Shown here in pieces: positions 36,966-49,000 of a stretch of DNA of 64,000 nucleotides (positions are counted from its first letter, which is position 1; every line of letters begins with the position of its first letter). The DNA comes from Ceratodon purpureus (lineage: Eukaryota; Streptophyta; Bryopsida; Pseudoditrichales; Ditrichaceae). Under the pieces are notes generated by a model. It saw nothing but the letters and a program-made list of their open reading frames with translations, was not told where the DNA came from and did no database searches. Location of the stretch: positions 12,003,783 to 12,067,782 of the forward strand of contig CM026429.1 in the NCBI GenBank assembly GCA_014871385.1. The letters run 5' to 3'. A program made the translations under genes and the position numbers.

Positions 36966-38282
36966 CAGAGGTCCCTGCTCATTTAGAGGAGGTAATATTT
37001 CAGATCTATACAGCTTTTGCGTTTTTGGGTATATTATGAACTTTAGAGTTTATGGATGCAGTTATCTTTCAAAACTTTTATTGTACACTTTGAAATGCAG
37101 ATATATCACCGTGCCGTGGCTTGAATGTGATGTTGTCTACGGCATGACCTTGCAATTCGCAACGGTGCATACTATTACAATGCAAACAGAGTCTTGATGT
37201 ACGCTGGTCTGAGTATGGAGGATGCTCTTTCGGGTACATGTTTTCGTACACGTTTGAGATGTTCAATTCACTTGATATCTCAGTACATCTCTAATGAATA
37301 CATTATTAACAGTTTTACCTTGTAATGCACAGTGTTTATGTCAAGAGGACAACCGGACGAATTCGGCTCTCTGCATCAGTGTAGACTCGTTAAAGCACCA
37401 TGTCCGATTCCAGGAAGGCATTCTAAAGGCAGGATATTGTTGCATGAGTTCATAGGTGAACGGGACTTAGAATGACATTCGGCTTCGACAAAGGAGTCTG
37501 GGATGCATAGAAGTTCTAATTTATTTCAATTGTGTCTAAGTGGAATTTATCGTCTGTTATAAAACCCCTCTTCAGTGCAGTGAAACAATCCTTATCATAG
37601 CTTTTATCCGAATCCAGATTTCTGTTTTTGTGTGACAGTCGATTCAGTTTCCAGGATATGCCGATTCTCTACCCTATGGCAATAGATCTGTAAGGGTAAC
37701 GCATGTCCTCAATTGTTCGAGGTGGAAAGAAACAGATAGTTAGATGACCTTCAGCAATTTCACCTATGTCCACTTTAATTCTATTTGTTGTTGTCCTGTG
37801 AAGTAACTCGCTGAATACCCAACACGTAAATCGACCGAAGACCTCTGTTTACACCTTCTCTCTGACGGAGGTGGAATCCATGTCAAAATGGAAAATGTGT
37901 CATTTAGAATGGTAGATAGCAGGACGTATATTATAAACTTCAGGAGGATAAACCTGACGAGTACTATGTTTGCGTAGAGAGGATGACATCTTCGAGTGGA
38001 TAGTCAAAAGGCATGGTACTCCGAGATCTACATGTTTGCTCAGTTTCTGTTGTATGAATACATTTGAATCAATTTCATTGATAGCAATCTGGACGAAATT
38101 CGTAGACCCGTCACCCAGTTACTGGTAGATTGCGAACCAATGTCCATGCCGACTACATCTTCGTCCAAATTTACAGCAGTTACCTACAACCGCATCCAGG
38201 CAAAGTCGAAGTAAATAACGACGAGAAGACCAGAAGCAGACACGCAACTACAGTTTGCCCCGTCAGAATCTGAAAAATGTGA
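36966..38282. other. CACTA right noncoding segment
   Basis: 1.3 kb between the last element gene and the right subterminal motifs. No long frame is supported. The short plus frame at 36940-37197 overlaps the end of the previous gene and has no recognisable features. Confidence 0.5.
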
Positions 38283-38330
38283 GGGTCATTTACTGGGTCA
38301 TTTAAAACCTAAACCGGACATCTGGTCATT
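38283..38330. promoter_or_regulatory. CACTA right subterminal repeats
   Basis: Three copies of GGTCATT within 48 bases, with CCGGACA between them, match the motif at the left end. The array is sparser than on the left, as in many CACTA elements with asymmetric ends. Confidence 0.7.
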
Positions 38331-38357
38331 AGTGCACAGCCTCAAAGGACATGAATC

Positions 38358-38366
38358 CTACTAGTG
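38358..38366 (-). repeat. CACTA right terminal inverted repeat
   Basis: CTACTAGTG, the inverse of the left CACTAGTAG, followed by the TAT target duplication at 38367-38369. Confidence 0.9.
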
Positions 38367-38449
38367 TATGCCTCCCCTTTTCCATTTGTTTAGGAGCACT
38401 TATGTGAACAGTTGTGCATATGTTTGAATCCACTAAGTATCATCTCTTG

Positions 38450-39590
38450 GCTATGTGAATTCTGGACAAAAATTTGACCAGTTCGATGTGAGAGCAACGA
38501 GATTTGAATACAATGATCTTCACGCTGCCACCAGGAACTTTGGTGAGGAGAGAAAACTGGGACAGATAGGATATGATGCCTTTTACAGGGTACAAACTCA
38601 TTGCCTGCATGCTCTACTATGCAACCCAACCACCTCGTTAAATTTTAATGGTTTCCGCAAAGATTCAGGTGCCATTGTACAGATACAAGTGACCACAAAC
38701 CAGCTTTGCAAAGCAGCAAACCAAAGAATCTGAGTCGTACGATATGCCAAATAGTACAGCACACAGAGAGTGGAAGCACACAGAAGACCAACGAAATGCC
38801 CACTTCTGGTTTGAAAAGTTACGCTTCATATTTTTGCCCAGATCAGTGATTGTCAATCATATTTATATGTGACACTTTTTTTTACATAACACCTAATCTT
38901 TAGAATAGTATCAGAATATAGAGTTGGAGTTGTCATTGTAAACATTATTTAGAATGGAGTGGCAGATGTCATTTCAATAACATATTGGGAACTCTGCAGG
39001 AATTTCTCACAAACAATACAGCACGATCGTTGCCAAGCAACTCTTCAACAAGCTAGTAAGGACTTTCTGAATGAAATTCTCCTGATGACAAACCTCCAAC
39101 ATCGCAACCACCTGTCTCTGTAAAAGATATTACCTCCATAGTAGAGAAATGCTGCGTCAGATGTGCTACACAGTGATTGATAATTCAATGAAAGGGCTTC
39201 CTATCTGGCAGACTATCAAATTGCCCGAGGAAGAGATATTGATCGAAATCACGGACTCAATGCTTCATTTGAATGATAGTGAAGCGTTAGATGTACGCCG
39301 TGTATTGGAGACTGCTGTCAAGTGTGTATAATCTTCTTGGACAGAGAGGTGACCAACTATGTTTCGAATCGAGACAATGTTGGCAGGAGATGTAGACGAT
39401 ATTTCCGTTTCCTATGACGATTCCAGCATCTATCCAGAATACCAAATACCCTCAGAATTCAAGACTGAGGTCCAATACAGCAGGCCCAGTTGCAATTGGC
39501 AATGCTACCATCGAGCTCAGCACGCGATTCACCAGCCGATAGTTACTTCGGGTACACTTCTATTAAGTGTGAAAAGACAAACTTAGTCTA
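38450..39590 (+). pseudogene. Decayed receptor-like kinase (LRR-RLK type kinase domain remnants)
   Basis: Broken copy of a plant receptor-like kinase. In order: FEYNDLHAATRNF...ERKLGQIGYDAFYRV at 38500-38590 is the start of a kinase domain, with the Gly-rich loop degraded. KDFLNEILLMTNLQHRN at 39055-39110 is the helix C region and next strand, followed by a stop. A C-terminal lobe end at 39149-39480 reads ITDSMLHLNDSEALDVRRVLETAVKCV, then SSWTER, PTMFRIETMLAGDVDD. Two stops in that last frame sit where Gln (TAA) and Arg (TGA) are expected, so each is explained by one C-to-T change. The ATP-site Lys and the catalytic HRD and DFG regions are missing. The AMLxGDV ending is typical of LRR-VIII-2 kinases. 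It lies about 80 bases beyond the CACTA right end. Confidence 0.75.
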
Positions 39591-40260
39591 TTCAACCATT
39601 TAAGAAGCTGAATCGAACTCAATGGACTGTACCCTTCATGAAGCTAGCCATGCAATCCTCCGTGTGCCATAGCAGGCACTGATAGAGATGCAAATAAAGT
39701 CGAATCTTACTCATGAACTCCTGTTTTGAAGCTAGCAAAGATCAAGGATTCAAGACAATTCTTAGATGTGAAGGAGTGTACCACTGCCTTGAAAACTCTT
39801 GCAGGTAATTACCGTATCCCACTTGTTCCAATTCTCCGTTGCATTTGTTGGAATGTAAGGGAATACATCAGTTAGGAATGAAGTGTGTACGGTGATAATC
39901 CATAAGGGAACGACTTGCTCCTCTGTATGATCACGATCACCAAGCGTAGTTAAGCAAGGAGATGCTCATTCCAACTCACTCTCTCCCTTCAGTGAAAACA
40001 TGTTCATTTGTATATTTCACAACATTCGCATTGCCACAGTTTTTCCTTGGCCGTAATTAAAAACTGCTGTTAGGTTTACTGCTAATCAAAAGATGGGAGA
40101 ATGGGCTTTCTTGAGCAGGATACCATTCTCCTGTCGACTACTCTTACCTTGCAAATTCGCCTTGAACAAAACTGTTTATACACTAACCACTCGTCAAATA
40201 TTCACAGAAATTGAATGCCACCAGATTGCACCGGAAATGCAGACTTGTCGAGCATTGTCT
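39591..40260. other. Intergenic between kinase pseudogene and methyltransferase
   Basis: About 670 bases with no supported frame. It includes the 3' UTR of the minus-strand methyltransferase and perhaps more unreadable kinase debris. Confidence 0.5.
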
Positions 40261-41248
40261 TTACACCGTGCCCACAACCATGTCCAAGGGCCACCTCAAG
40301 CACCGCACCGTCTCCGGAGGACCCCATGCATCGGCAAACACCTTCATCTGATCCTCGTTGAGAGGGTCCTCTCCACGATCAATCGCAGTCTGCACCCCGG
40401 ACAAGGACTTCAGATAATTCACGAACTCGCCAAATCTTGCATCCACGGTTGCCTCAAAATGGGGGACTTCGTTTCCCTGCACAACTGGTGCGAAAGGGAA
40501 GGGCAGATTCTTGTATCCCGTCTCAACATACTCAAAGATCTGCGGAGACCAGTGGCGCTCAATGCTGGCCCAGAAGTCGTCCAGAGCTTTGGTAAGTTGG
40601 GCACCTTCAACTCTGGGCCGTGAAGGATACACCGTCGCGGCAATCACCCCACCTGGCTTACGAAGCACGTATTTCACGTTCTCGTAGAATTTGTCAAAAT
40701 CAAACCAGTGCAATGCCTCAACAATCAGCACCAAGTCCACTGACCCTTCGGGTCCCACAATGCGGGTGAGATCATCTTTAGACAGTGTCGTTGGGGTTGC
40801 GGAATAAGTTATATTGGGCCTCTTCTCAGCATACTTCAGCTGCTCGGAAGCCACATCTGTCGCGATTACCTTCTTGTAATGCTTGGAGATCTGTTGCAAG
40901 ATAAGAAATGGATACGAATCAATCACTGATATATATCATCATGCAATTTAGAAGGTTTACATACTATGAAACCCTAAACCCTAAAGATGATTCCCCAGTA
41001 GCACGGAGAAGAGCAATGGGGATGAGACGTCATATTACCACAGCAGCAGCTTGCCCATTACCAGTGCCGACATCCCACGCCAGTTCATGAGATGGTGTCA
41101 ACGACGCCAGGTACGAGTAAAGCTCCTCCGGAGCCCGTGGCCGCGCTTCCTTGTAAACCTCAGCTTGCTTGACGAACAGCTCCTCCGTTTCTTTCGCCAT
41201 CACACCTGTACCCACATTACTCAGTCCGAGTTCCACATCCGAAGACAT
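40261..41248 (-). CDS. SAM-dependent methyltransferase (class I, Methyltransf_11 type), two exons
   Basis: Predicted cytosolic small-molecule methyltransferase using S-adenosylmethionine; substrate unknown. Exons 41248-41039 and 40890-40261 join in phase 0, giving 279 aa. Motif I is WDVGTGNGQAA at 58-68, the SAM-binding glycine loop. VIATDVASEQLKYA follows with its ribose-binding acid. Then come VDLVLIVEALHWFD (motif IV region) and LRKPGGVIAATVY. The sequence resembles plant proteins related to yeast trans-aconitate methyltransferase. The alternative start at 41200 (MAKETEELFVKQAEVYKEARP) matches the usual N-terminus of the family better and would give 263 aa. A further upstream in-frame GTG was not used. 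The gene is divergent from the ARF-GEF gene, 1.76 kb apart. Confidence 0.9.
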
Positions 41249-43009
41249 AATCCTACACACCTAGATCCTCATTCACAGACCTCATTCCTCAACTGAAATA
41301 CTTCCAGCACTACCACACTCAACACAACATGCATAACATGCAGATCAAACTCACAAAGTTCACAACGTCACCACAAACCAAAATACGAAATGCAAGAAAG
41401 AAATCACGAAAAGGTAAGAACATTGTACCAAGTTCTAAACTTTGTCCTGAAACTCCTGTCCTCTTCAAGAGAATGCCAATCCCAGGAGAGATTGATCAAA
41501 CCAGAACAGACTGATCGACGATTATGCCAGACAGTGGTACCTCACATGAGTCATGAAAACAGACACTTGCAGTTCCAAACTCAACCTACAAATATGTATC
41601 ACATGAATGCAAATGGCCTCATCGACACCCAACCTTGAAGGCTGATCGATTCATTCCGTCCCAAGAACATTTCCTGATCCGGTGCATGTGGGGCACCATG
41701 TGGCATTTACAGAAACCTGCCAGAAGTCGAAGTGCAGAGGCTGGATTAACTGGTGTGCGGACACATCAGGGAGAGTCCATCTCTTGCACCTCTGGACTGG
41801 ACAGCTCTGGACTGAACGTGAATTGCATGGGATTGTCATGACAGAGGCGTCGGTTGAATGCTTGTGATGTTGAGGAACGTGTAACGGATAAGTTGAGGCG
41901 GTTTGCACAGTAGAAGGTGGGTTATTGGCAGGTAGGATTTTTTCTCTTGCAAGGAAGTAAGGTTTAGAAAGAATGCACAACTAAAAAAATTTAAAATGTT
42001 TATGAAAATGGATTTCTTGAAAATTAAAAAGTTGAAAAGTTGGTCTAGACTGGTGACCAATGTTCACATTATTCCGAAGCGATGAGTATGTGAATTCATT
42101 GATAAATGTTTGTTGTTATTATATGGAATATAGGTGTTGTAAGTAATAGTGCAACAAGTTGATTGGTTCAGCCATTATAGAATACAAGTAGCATTTTATG
42201 TATTTATCCAAAAACTAGATGCAACCAAAATACATTGTTCGGTTCTAGTTTTGAATAAATAAAATAAAATTTTATTCTAGAAAATCATAAATAACAAAAC
42301 ATTTTAACCCTTCTTAAATTTATTGTCTTTTCAATATTAGACCTAGGAAAGGAACAAAGACGAAAGAGAAGGGAAATGAATCCCGGGCTCCGAAAAAGAA
42401 TAACGAACCCACATTGGTAAAGAAAAAGGACTCGCCCAGAAAGAACAGTCCAACAGCATCAAGGAAAGATCCTGGGCAGTACACTCGCCTAGGTCCGGGC
42501 CGGATCTCTACACCGGGTACCAGAACCTCCGGCGACGACTATGGCGACCCGCTCGCACCTCGTCAACACTCTCAACGTCAGCTCGCTTGCTCCCTTCCGG
42601 ACCCGAAGAAGGAAATCTACTTCCAACACACTCGATCTCTTCCCTCTCCACCTCATCACATATTCCTTCACATCAGTGTCGGTCGCGAGGTCGAATCCCG
42701 ACAACGGACATCGTCATCGCAGTCGAATTCTACCATCCTCGTATTACACAATCCCCCGCACGGTATGGCGCGCCATTCGGATTGAAGGAGAGAGGTTAGG
42801 TTTTGGAGCATGCAACCGCGCGGGGTGTGGAGCGATGGTGGACTGTGTGAAGACTGGTGAGGGAGACGAAGGGGGAGAGGCGAGGGTTTGAGGTTTTGCG
42901 GGGGATGGAGGTGGCGATGGCGAGGGGGATGGGGAGGAGGTTGGGGGATGATGGAGGGAGGCATGGCGAGGGGAGGAGGCCGTGAAAGTTGCTGGTGAGT
43001 GGGAGTGGC
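41249..43009. promoter_or_regulatory. Divergent promoter region of methyltransferase and ARF-GEF genes
   Basis: 1.76 kb between two divergent start codons. The half near the ARF-GEF gene is GC-rich and likely its leader. It contains upstream ATGs, including a frame of 116 codons at 42541-42891 that is not in frame with the main gene and has no recognisable domain. The central part is AT-rich. Confidence 0.5.
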
Positions 43010-46000
43010 ATGGGGAGATCCGCGCATAACCCTAGCGAGAGTGCGATGGAGGGGGTCGGGAGTGGGAGGGCGATGGCGAGGAGGAGCGGCGGGGCGTTGG
43101 CGTGCATGGTGAACGCGGAGGTGAGTGCGGTGCTGGCCGCGATGCGGCGGAATGTGCGCTGGCAGGGGCGGTACATGGCGAGCGATGATCAGATGGAGCA
43201 TCCGATTATCCGGTCGCTCAAGAGCCTGAGGCGGCGTGTGTTCTCGTGGCAGCAGCAGCAGTCGTGGCAGAGTATTAATCCGTCGTTTTATTTGTCGCCG
43301 TTCCTTGATGTGATTCGGTCGGATGAGACTGGCGCGGCGATTACCGGGATTGCGCTCTCGGCGGTTTACAAGATTGTCACGCTGGAGGTTTTTAATGTGA
43401 AGACGGCGCATGTGGATGTGGCTATGCATATGATTGTTGATGCTGTTACGAGCTGCAGGTTCGAGGTCACGGATCCTGCTTCTGAGGAGGTCGTTCTCAT
43501 GAAGATACTGCAGGTAATGCTGGATTTCGTCAAAACCCTAGACTTAGCTGATGAGGGGGAATTCTTATGGTGTCGGTGTTCATAGGAGATTGCCTGTCAT
43601 TCTGCATTGTAGATTCTCGGCGAGAAATTTCAAAATTCTAGCTCCTGCGCACAGAGGGGTGGCTACAGTTTCATTTGGTGGTGGGGGGATATTAGAGAAG
43701 GACAGAATTGTTATGTGGAAGTGACGGTGGTATAGTTAAAGGATTCTGGTTGTTATTCAGAGTTTAGGTGTGGCTTATTTGCGTGGTCATTGTTCGTGAA
43801 GTCTGGAGCTAGAGGTTGGATTGAAGTAGGATGAATAGCTGATCAGAAGGGGACGGATCCACCCGGTCTCGTTTTTGTTGGTAGAAGCATGATATGAGGT
43901 CCTATTGTTGTATATGGATCTCTCAGCTCCGGGTTTTCAATGAATTCTTTAGGTCTGCAGCTCGAGGTCATGATTTGCGTTCTGATTAACAGAAGCAAAT
44001 TAGTTTTCGAATTGCTTACGAGAACTTTTAAACAAGTCTTTCATGGTGCATCGAATTATCTCGATGTGAGCTGATGTATTGGCTTACACTCGTTCGTATC
44101 GTTGTGCTGCCGCAGGTACTGCTAGCATGTTTGAAATGTGGAGCAGGTGCCGTTCTGAGTAACCGTGATGTGTGTAACGTTTTGAATACGACTTTTCGGG
44201 TGGTTCACCAAGCTGGCAGCAAGGGAGAGCTCTTGCAGCGCACAGCACGCCATACAATGCACGAGCTTGTCCGCGCTGTCTTCTCTCATCTCTCATCGTT
44301 AGAAGCAACTCCTGCTCTTATTACTCTTCCCAGCAACAGCCTTGAGGCTGCATCTAGTAATGGTGCTGTCTATGTAAGTGTTTGTTCCGAGTCGTATTCA
44401 CGTAGAAACTCAGATCTCAAGTACGTGTAAGCTAAATTATGTTTCTTTGAATGGATGTTAATGCGAGTTGAATGCTTGCAAAGGGTCCCTTCATTGTGTC
44501 CTTTCTAAATCTCTTCTAGAGTTGCTTCATTCTGTCTCAAGAGCATTAATAATGTGCCGAGGTGGTTGTCATACTTACGCCTGTTATTTTTACAGGACAA
44601 GTCTGAATCAAGCGTGGGGAACCAAGTGGATGGCAACGGGGATCTATCACACTTTGAAGGGCTTGAGACTCTTAGTGGGAATGCTTCTGAAGAAGGGTCT
44701 AGTAGGCTTTCGTACTCTGGGAAAAGGGAGGAAGCGAATTCTAGAAGTGTCGTAGTCACCGATCAGAGCACCGCTATCGAACCCTATGGAATTCCCTGCA
44801 TGGTCGAGATATTCAATTTCTTATGTTCACTCTTGAACATAGCGGACCCTCAGAGCCCGGGTCAAGCTTTACTGGCTAGTGACGAGGATGTGCCTCACTT
44901 TGCGCTTTTGCTGATTAATTCTTCCATAGAGCTTGGAGGAGAGTCCTTCAGCCGTCACCCCAAGTTACTTGCCTTGGTCCAAGATGAACTGTTCAGGAAT
45001 TTGATGTTGATGGGGCTCTCACCCAATGCCTTGGTACTGTCAATGGTCTGTGGAATCGTTTTGAACCTGTATCATCATCTCCGCAGTGCTGTGAAGCTCC
45101 AATTGGAGGCATTTTTCTCTTATATCTTAATTAGACTTGCATCCGGCAAGTATGGCGCATCGCATCAGCAACAGGAAGTAGCCATGGAGGCGCTTGTTGA
45201 TTTTTGTCGGCAGCCCACATTTATGCCTGAGATGTATGCAAACTTCGATTGCGACATCACACTTTGCAACACTTTTGAGGATCTGGGGAACTTGCTTTCA
45301 AAGAGTGCGTTCCCAGTCAATTGCCCTCTTTCAGCGATGCATGTTCTAGCTCTGGAAGGCATTCTTGCTGTTGTCCACAGTATGGCTGACAGAGTTGATT
45401 CTGCAGCCCCGGCACTTACATCCAGCACTCTGTCAGGAGCTATGGTAGCTGAGAATCAGGACTATGTTCCATTCTGGACATTGAAGTGTGAGAATTATCA
45501 AGATCCTGGTAGCTGGATTGAGTATGTGAAGCATCAGAAGTACATAAAACGCCGGCTCATGATTGGGGCTGATCACTTTAATAGAGATCCGAAGAAGGGT
45601 CTGGAGTTCCTTCAAGGCATCCGATTGCTTCCTGCAAAACTGGACCCTAAGAGCGTAGCCTGTTTTTTCAGGTAACTTGCAGAAAGTCATAGCATTCTTC
45701 AGCAAACTGCTTGCGATGAACTATATATCTTACTCGATTGGGATTGCTACCCAACTTATATGATTAGATGCAATATGGGTAATGTTGATTCACGTCAGAA
45801 GAAACACTCTTCCTTACGCAGATTTTGGTCACCATCATAAGATGTCTTAGCAGTTCTTTGAATTCTTGCAACCTCTCTGTAACATGAAGAAGGATGTCAT
45901 GCTAAAATAATACTGTTTTTATCTCGCCAAGTTGAGTCCCAGCTGGCCAACCTGTTATCCTATGTTTATACAGTGAGCTATTCACGTTATTACCATGTAT

Positions 46001-49000
46001 ATTTTATTGGAATTTTGAGGTGGAGTGAGGAAACCATTTCACTGAAATATGTTTGTGATCGTGTGCGCCCAGGTATACAACAGGCTTAAATAAGGATCTT
46101 TTGGGAGATTTCCTTGGAGATCCTGACGAATTTTGTCTACAAGTGCTGGAGGAATTTGCCCGCACTTTTGACTTCAGTGATATGCAAATTGATGGTGCTT
46201 TGCGTACCTTCTTGGAGAGCTTTAGGTTGCCTGGAGAAGCACAAAAGATTCATAGGGTGTTGGAAGCCTTTTCAGATAGGTTCTATCAGCAATCAAAGGG
46301 TATTCTTGCTAACAAAGATGCAGCGTTCGTGCTGTCCTACTCGGTCATTATGCTCAACACTGATCAACATAATGTGCAGGTCAGTTTTTTTGAACGAGGA
46401 TTTACTTTTTTTGGGTTCTTTTTCGTGGAGATGTACATTTCCAGTGCATAGATCACTCGAAATACACACCCTGGTTTCAGGATATTTCTGGTTGGAATAT
46501 ACATTGTAACACATTAGTGAACTTCTGATAACCTAATAATTCCGAGGATTATCTATTTATCTTTTTAAGCGAATAATTATGATTTTATTAATGAGAGATT
46601 TTTCAAGTTGGTTTTCTTTCCTTTTAGTACATATTTTTACCCATTTAGTATATGTTTTAGGACTCTATAACTATCTTGCCCTTGATTACTTAGCTAGCCC
46701 TCTATGATCTGTATTTAGGTGCGGAAGAAAATGACTGAGGAAGACTTCATAAAAAATTTACGGAATATCAATGATGGGCAAGACTTGCCACGCCCTATGC
46801 TCTCTGAACTCTATCATAATATTGTGAGAAGTGAGATCCGGATTACTTATGATAGTGGAGCTGGTGTTTCCGAGATGACTCATAGTCGATGGGTGGACTT
46901 GATGCGCCGATCTATGACAACGACTCCTTATATCACCTGTGATTCACGACCCCTGCTCGACCATGACATGTTCGCTATCATATCTGGTCCAACTATTGCT
47001 GCTATTTCTGTGGTGTTCGACCATGCCGAAGATGAAGAGGTATGTAAGCAAGCATTTCTAGTATGTCTAGAACTGTGAATGTCATAAATCACTGAAAGAT
47101 TGACATTATGTTTCGAATATTAGCAGCATTTTAAGTGAGGCTAGTTACGTACTATGATGAAGGTTTCATTTCAGTGGTTCTTAGCGGAGATTTGTCAAGT
47201 TTCTTTGAATCAAAACTTGAATAATGTAACTTTTTTTTTTGTTTTGTTTTACGTACTTGTATTGGTTATCTGCAGCGATAGGAATCTTTGGTTGGTGGTT
47301 GGGATTATTGTTTTGCATTAAAGCTTTAGGGTGTTTGTCAATTCTGTTTCATAGGTTTTTTTTCGAGGTGATACTAAAAGGTTGCAACTGAATGGATCTG
47401 TTTTTGTCCAATAGGTCCTGCGATCATGCGTTGAGGGCTTTCTTGCTGTGGCTAAAATTTCTGCAAGTCATCGCTTGCAAGATGTTTTGGACGACCTTGT
47501 GGTTTCTCTCTGCAAGTTCACAACTTTGCTCAACCCTACGGCTTCTGCCGAAGAACCAGTGGTTGCTTTTGGAGATGATACCAAAGCACGCATGGCAGCT
47601 ATTACTGTGTTTTCAATAGCAAACAAGTTTGGAGATTTTATACGTACTGCCTGGCGCAACATCCTAGATTGTATTTTGCGGCTTCATAAGTTAGGCCTTT
47701 TGCCTTCCCGAATTGCTAGCGATGCAGCAGAAGATACTGATTTGAATGGTGAGCAGCTTATCCTTAGTTACAGTTAAAGACATCGTTAGCCCTTCATAAA
47801 TTGCAAATTAAGACGATTAGTCTAGAAAGGGTACACATATAAACTCGTGAATATTTTAAGGGTACACATACAGGGGAAAAAGAAGGGTTCGCATAATTTT
47901 GGGTGTTTTCAAGTCAATGATAAAGTTTTTCTGTTTTGACTTGGCAAATTTTAGGGCGTCAGCATGCTACAAAATCCTTGATTTTAACTCCGAAATTTGT
48001 GCAGGTGATTCAGCTCAAGGTAAACTTGCAGGGGGTGCACTGGGAATGGCCTCAATGCCCCTTTCAGGCAACAGGCGGCGCTCCACTGGCTTGATGTCAA
48101 GATTTAGCCAGTTGCTCTCTCTAGACGCTGATGAACCGCGATCTGCTCCAACAGAGCATCAACTAGCTGCTCAACAACGAACGTTGCGCACTATTGAGTC
48201 TTGCCACATTGATCAGATTTTCACGGACAGTAAGTTTTTGCAATCTGAGTCACTGCTACAATTAGCAAGAGCACTTGTCTGGGCTGCTGGGAGGCCCCAA
48301 AAGAATGGTGGTTCAAGTGAGGACGAGGATACTGCAGTCTTTTGCTTAGAGCTGCTGTTTGCAATAACCTTGAACAACCGGGACCGAATTATGCTGCTTT
48401 GGCAAGGCGTTTACGAGCACATGGCTGGGATTGTCCAAACAACCGTCGTTCCCGGTCTGTTGGTTGAGAAGGCAGTATTCGGTCTTCTGAGAATATGTCA
48501 GCGTTTGCTCCCGTATAAAGAGGAGTTGGCTGAGGAGCTTCTGAGGTCGCTTCAACTCATTTTGAAGCTGGATGCACGGGTAGCCGATGCATTTTGCGAA
48601 AGGATAACTCAAGAAGTGATGGTACTGGTGAGGGCGAATGCTGGACACATCAAGTCACCCATGGGCTGGCGTACAGTCTCATCTCTCCTCTCCATAACAG
48701 CCCGTCACCCAGAAGCCTCAGATCCTGGATTTGAGGCACTTACATTTATCATGCAAGATGGGGCTCATCTTACTCCTGCGAACTATGTTCTTTGTCTCGA
48801 TGCAGCACGTGCATTTGCTGAAGCCAGAGTTGGGGGAAGTGAAAGGTCGATCAGGGCACTAGATCTCCTTTCAGACTCTGTGGGTTGTCTAACAAGGTGG
48901 TCCAAAGCTAAATCTGCAAGTACGGTGGTATCGTCTGAGGTTGTCGAGGGATTTCCCCGTTTCTCACAAGAGCTGGCTGAGATGTGGCTAAGGTTGGCAC

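Larger units (their letters stand above)
18025..38366. mobile_element. CACTA (En/Spm) DNA transposon, 20.3 kb, both ends present
   Basis: The left end CACTAGTAGAAAC and the right end, read inverted, CACTAGTAGGATT share a 9-bp perfect terminal repeat. TAT is duplicated at 18022-18024 and 38367-38369, the 3-bp duplication expected for CACTA elements. Subterminal AATGACC/GGTCATT motifs cluster at both ends. The body carries a leftward TNPA-like gene (18900-23939), a rightward TNP2-like transposase gene (25713-31157) and two unrecognised rightward genes (33494-34866, 36318-36965). Matching target duplications and long, splice-consistent frames suggest a fairly recent insertion. One in-frame stop in the transposase means it may now be non-autonomous. 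Elements of 10-20 kb are known in this superfamily. Confidence 0.93.

Noticed and set aside
42541-42891. 116-codon ATG frame upstream of the ARF-GEF gene
   Set aside because: It lies in the GC-rich leader, out of frame with the main gene, and shows no domain or splice partner. It is noted only as a possible upstream ORF.
42668-43429. 253-codon minus-strand frame rich in Pro, His and Arg
   Set aside because: It is antisense to the ARF-GEF first exon and leader. Its composition is what a GC-rich coding exon gives when read backwards, and it has no domain.
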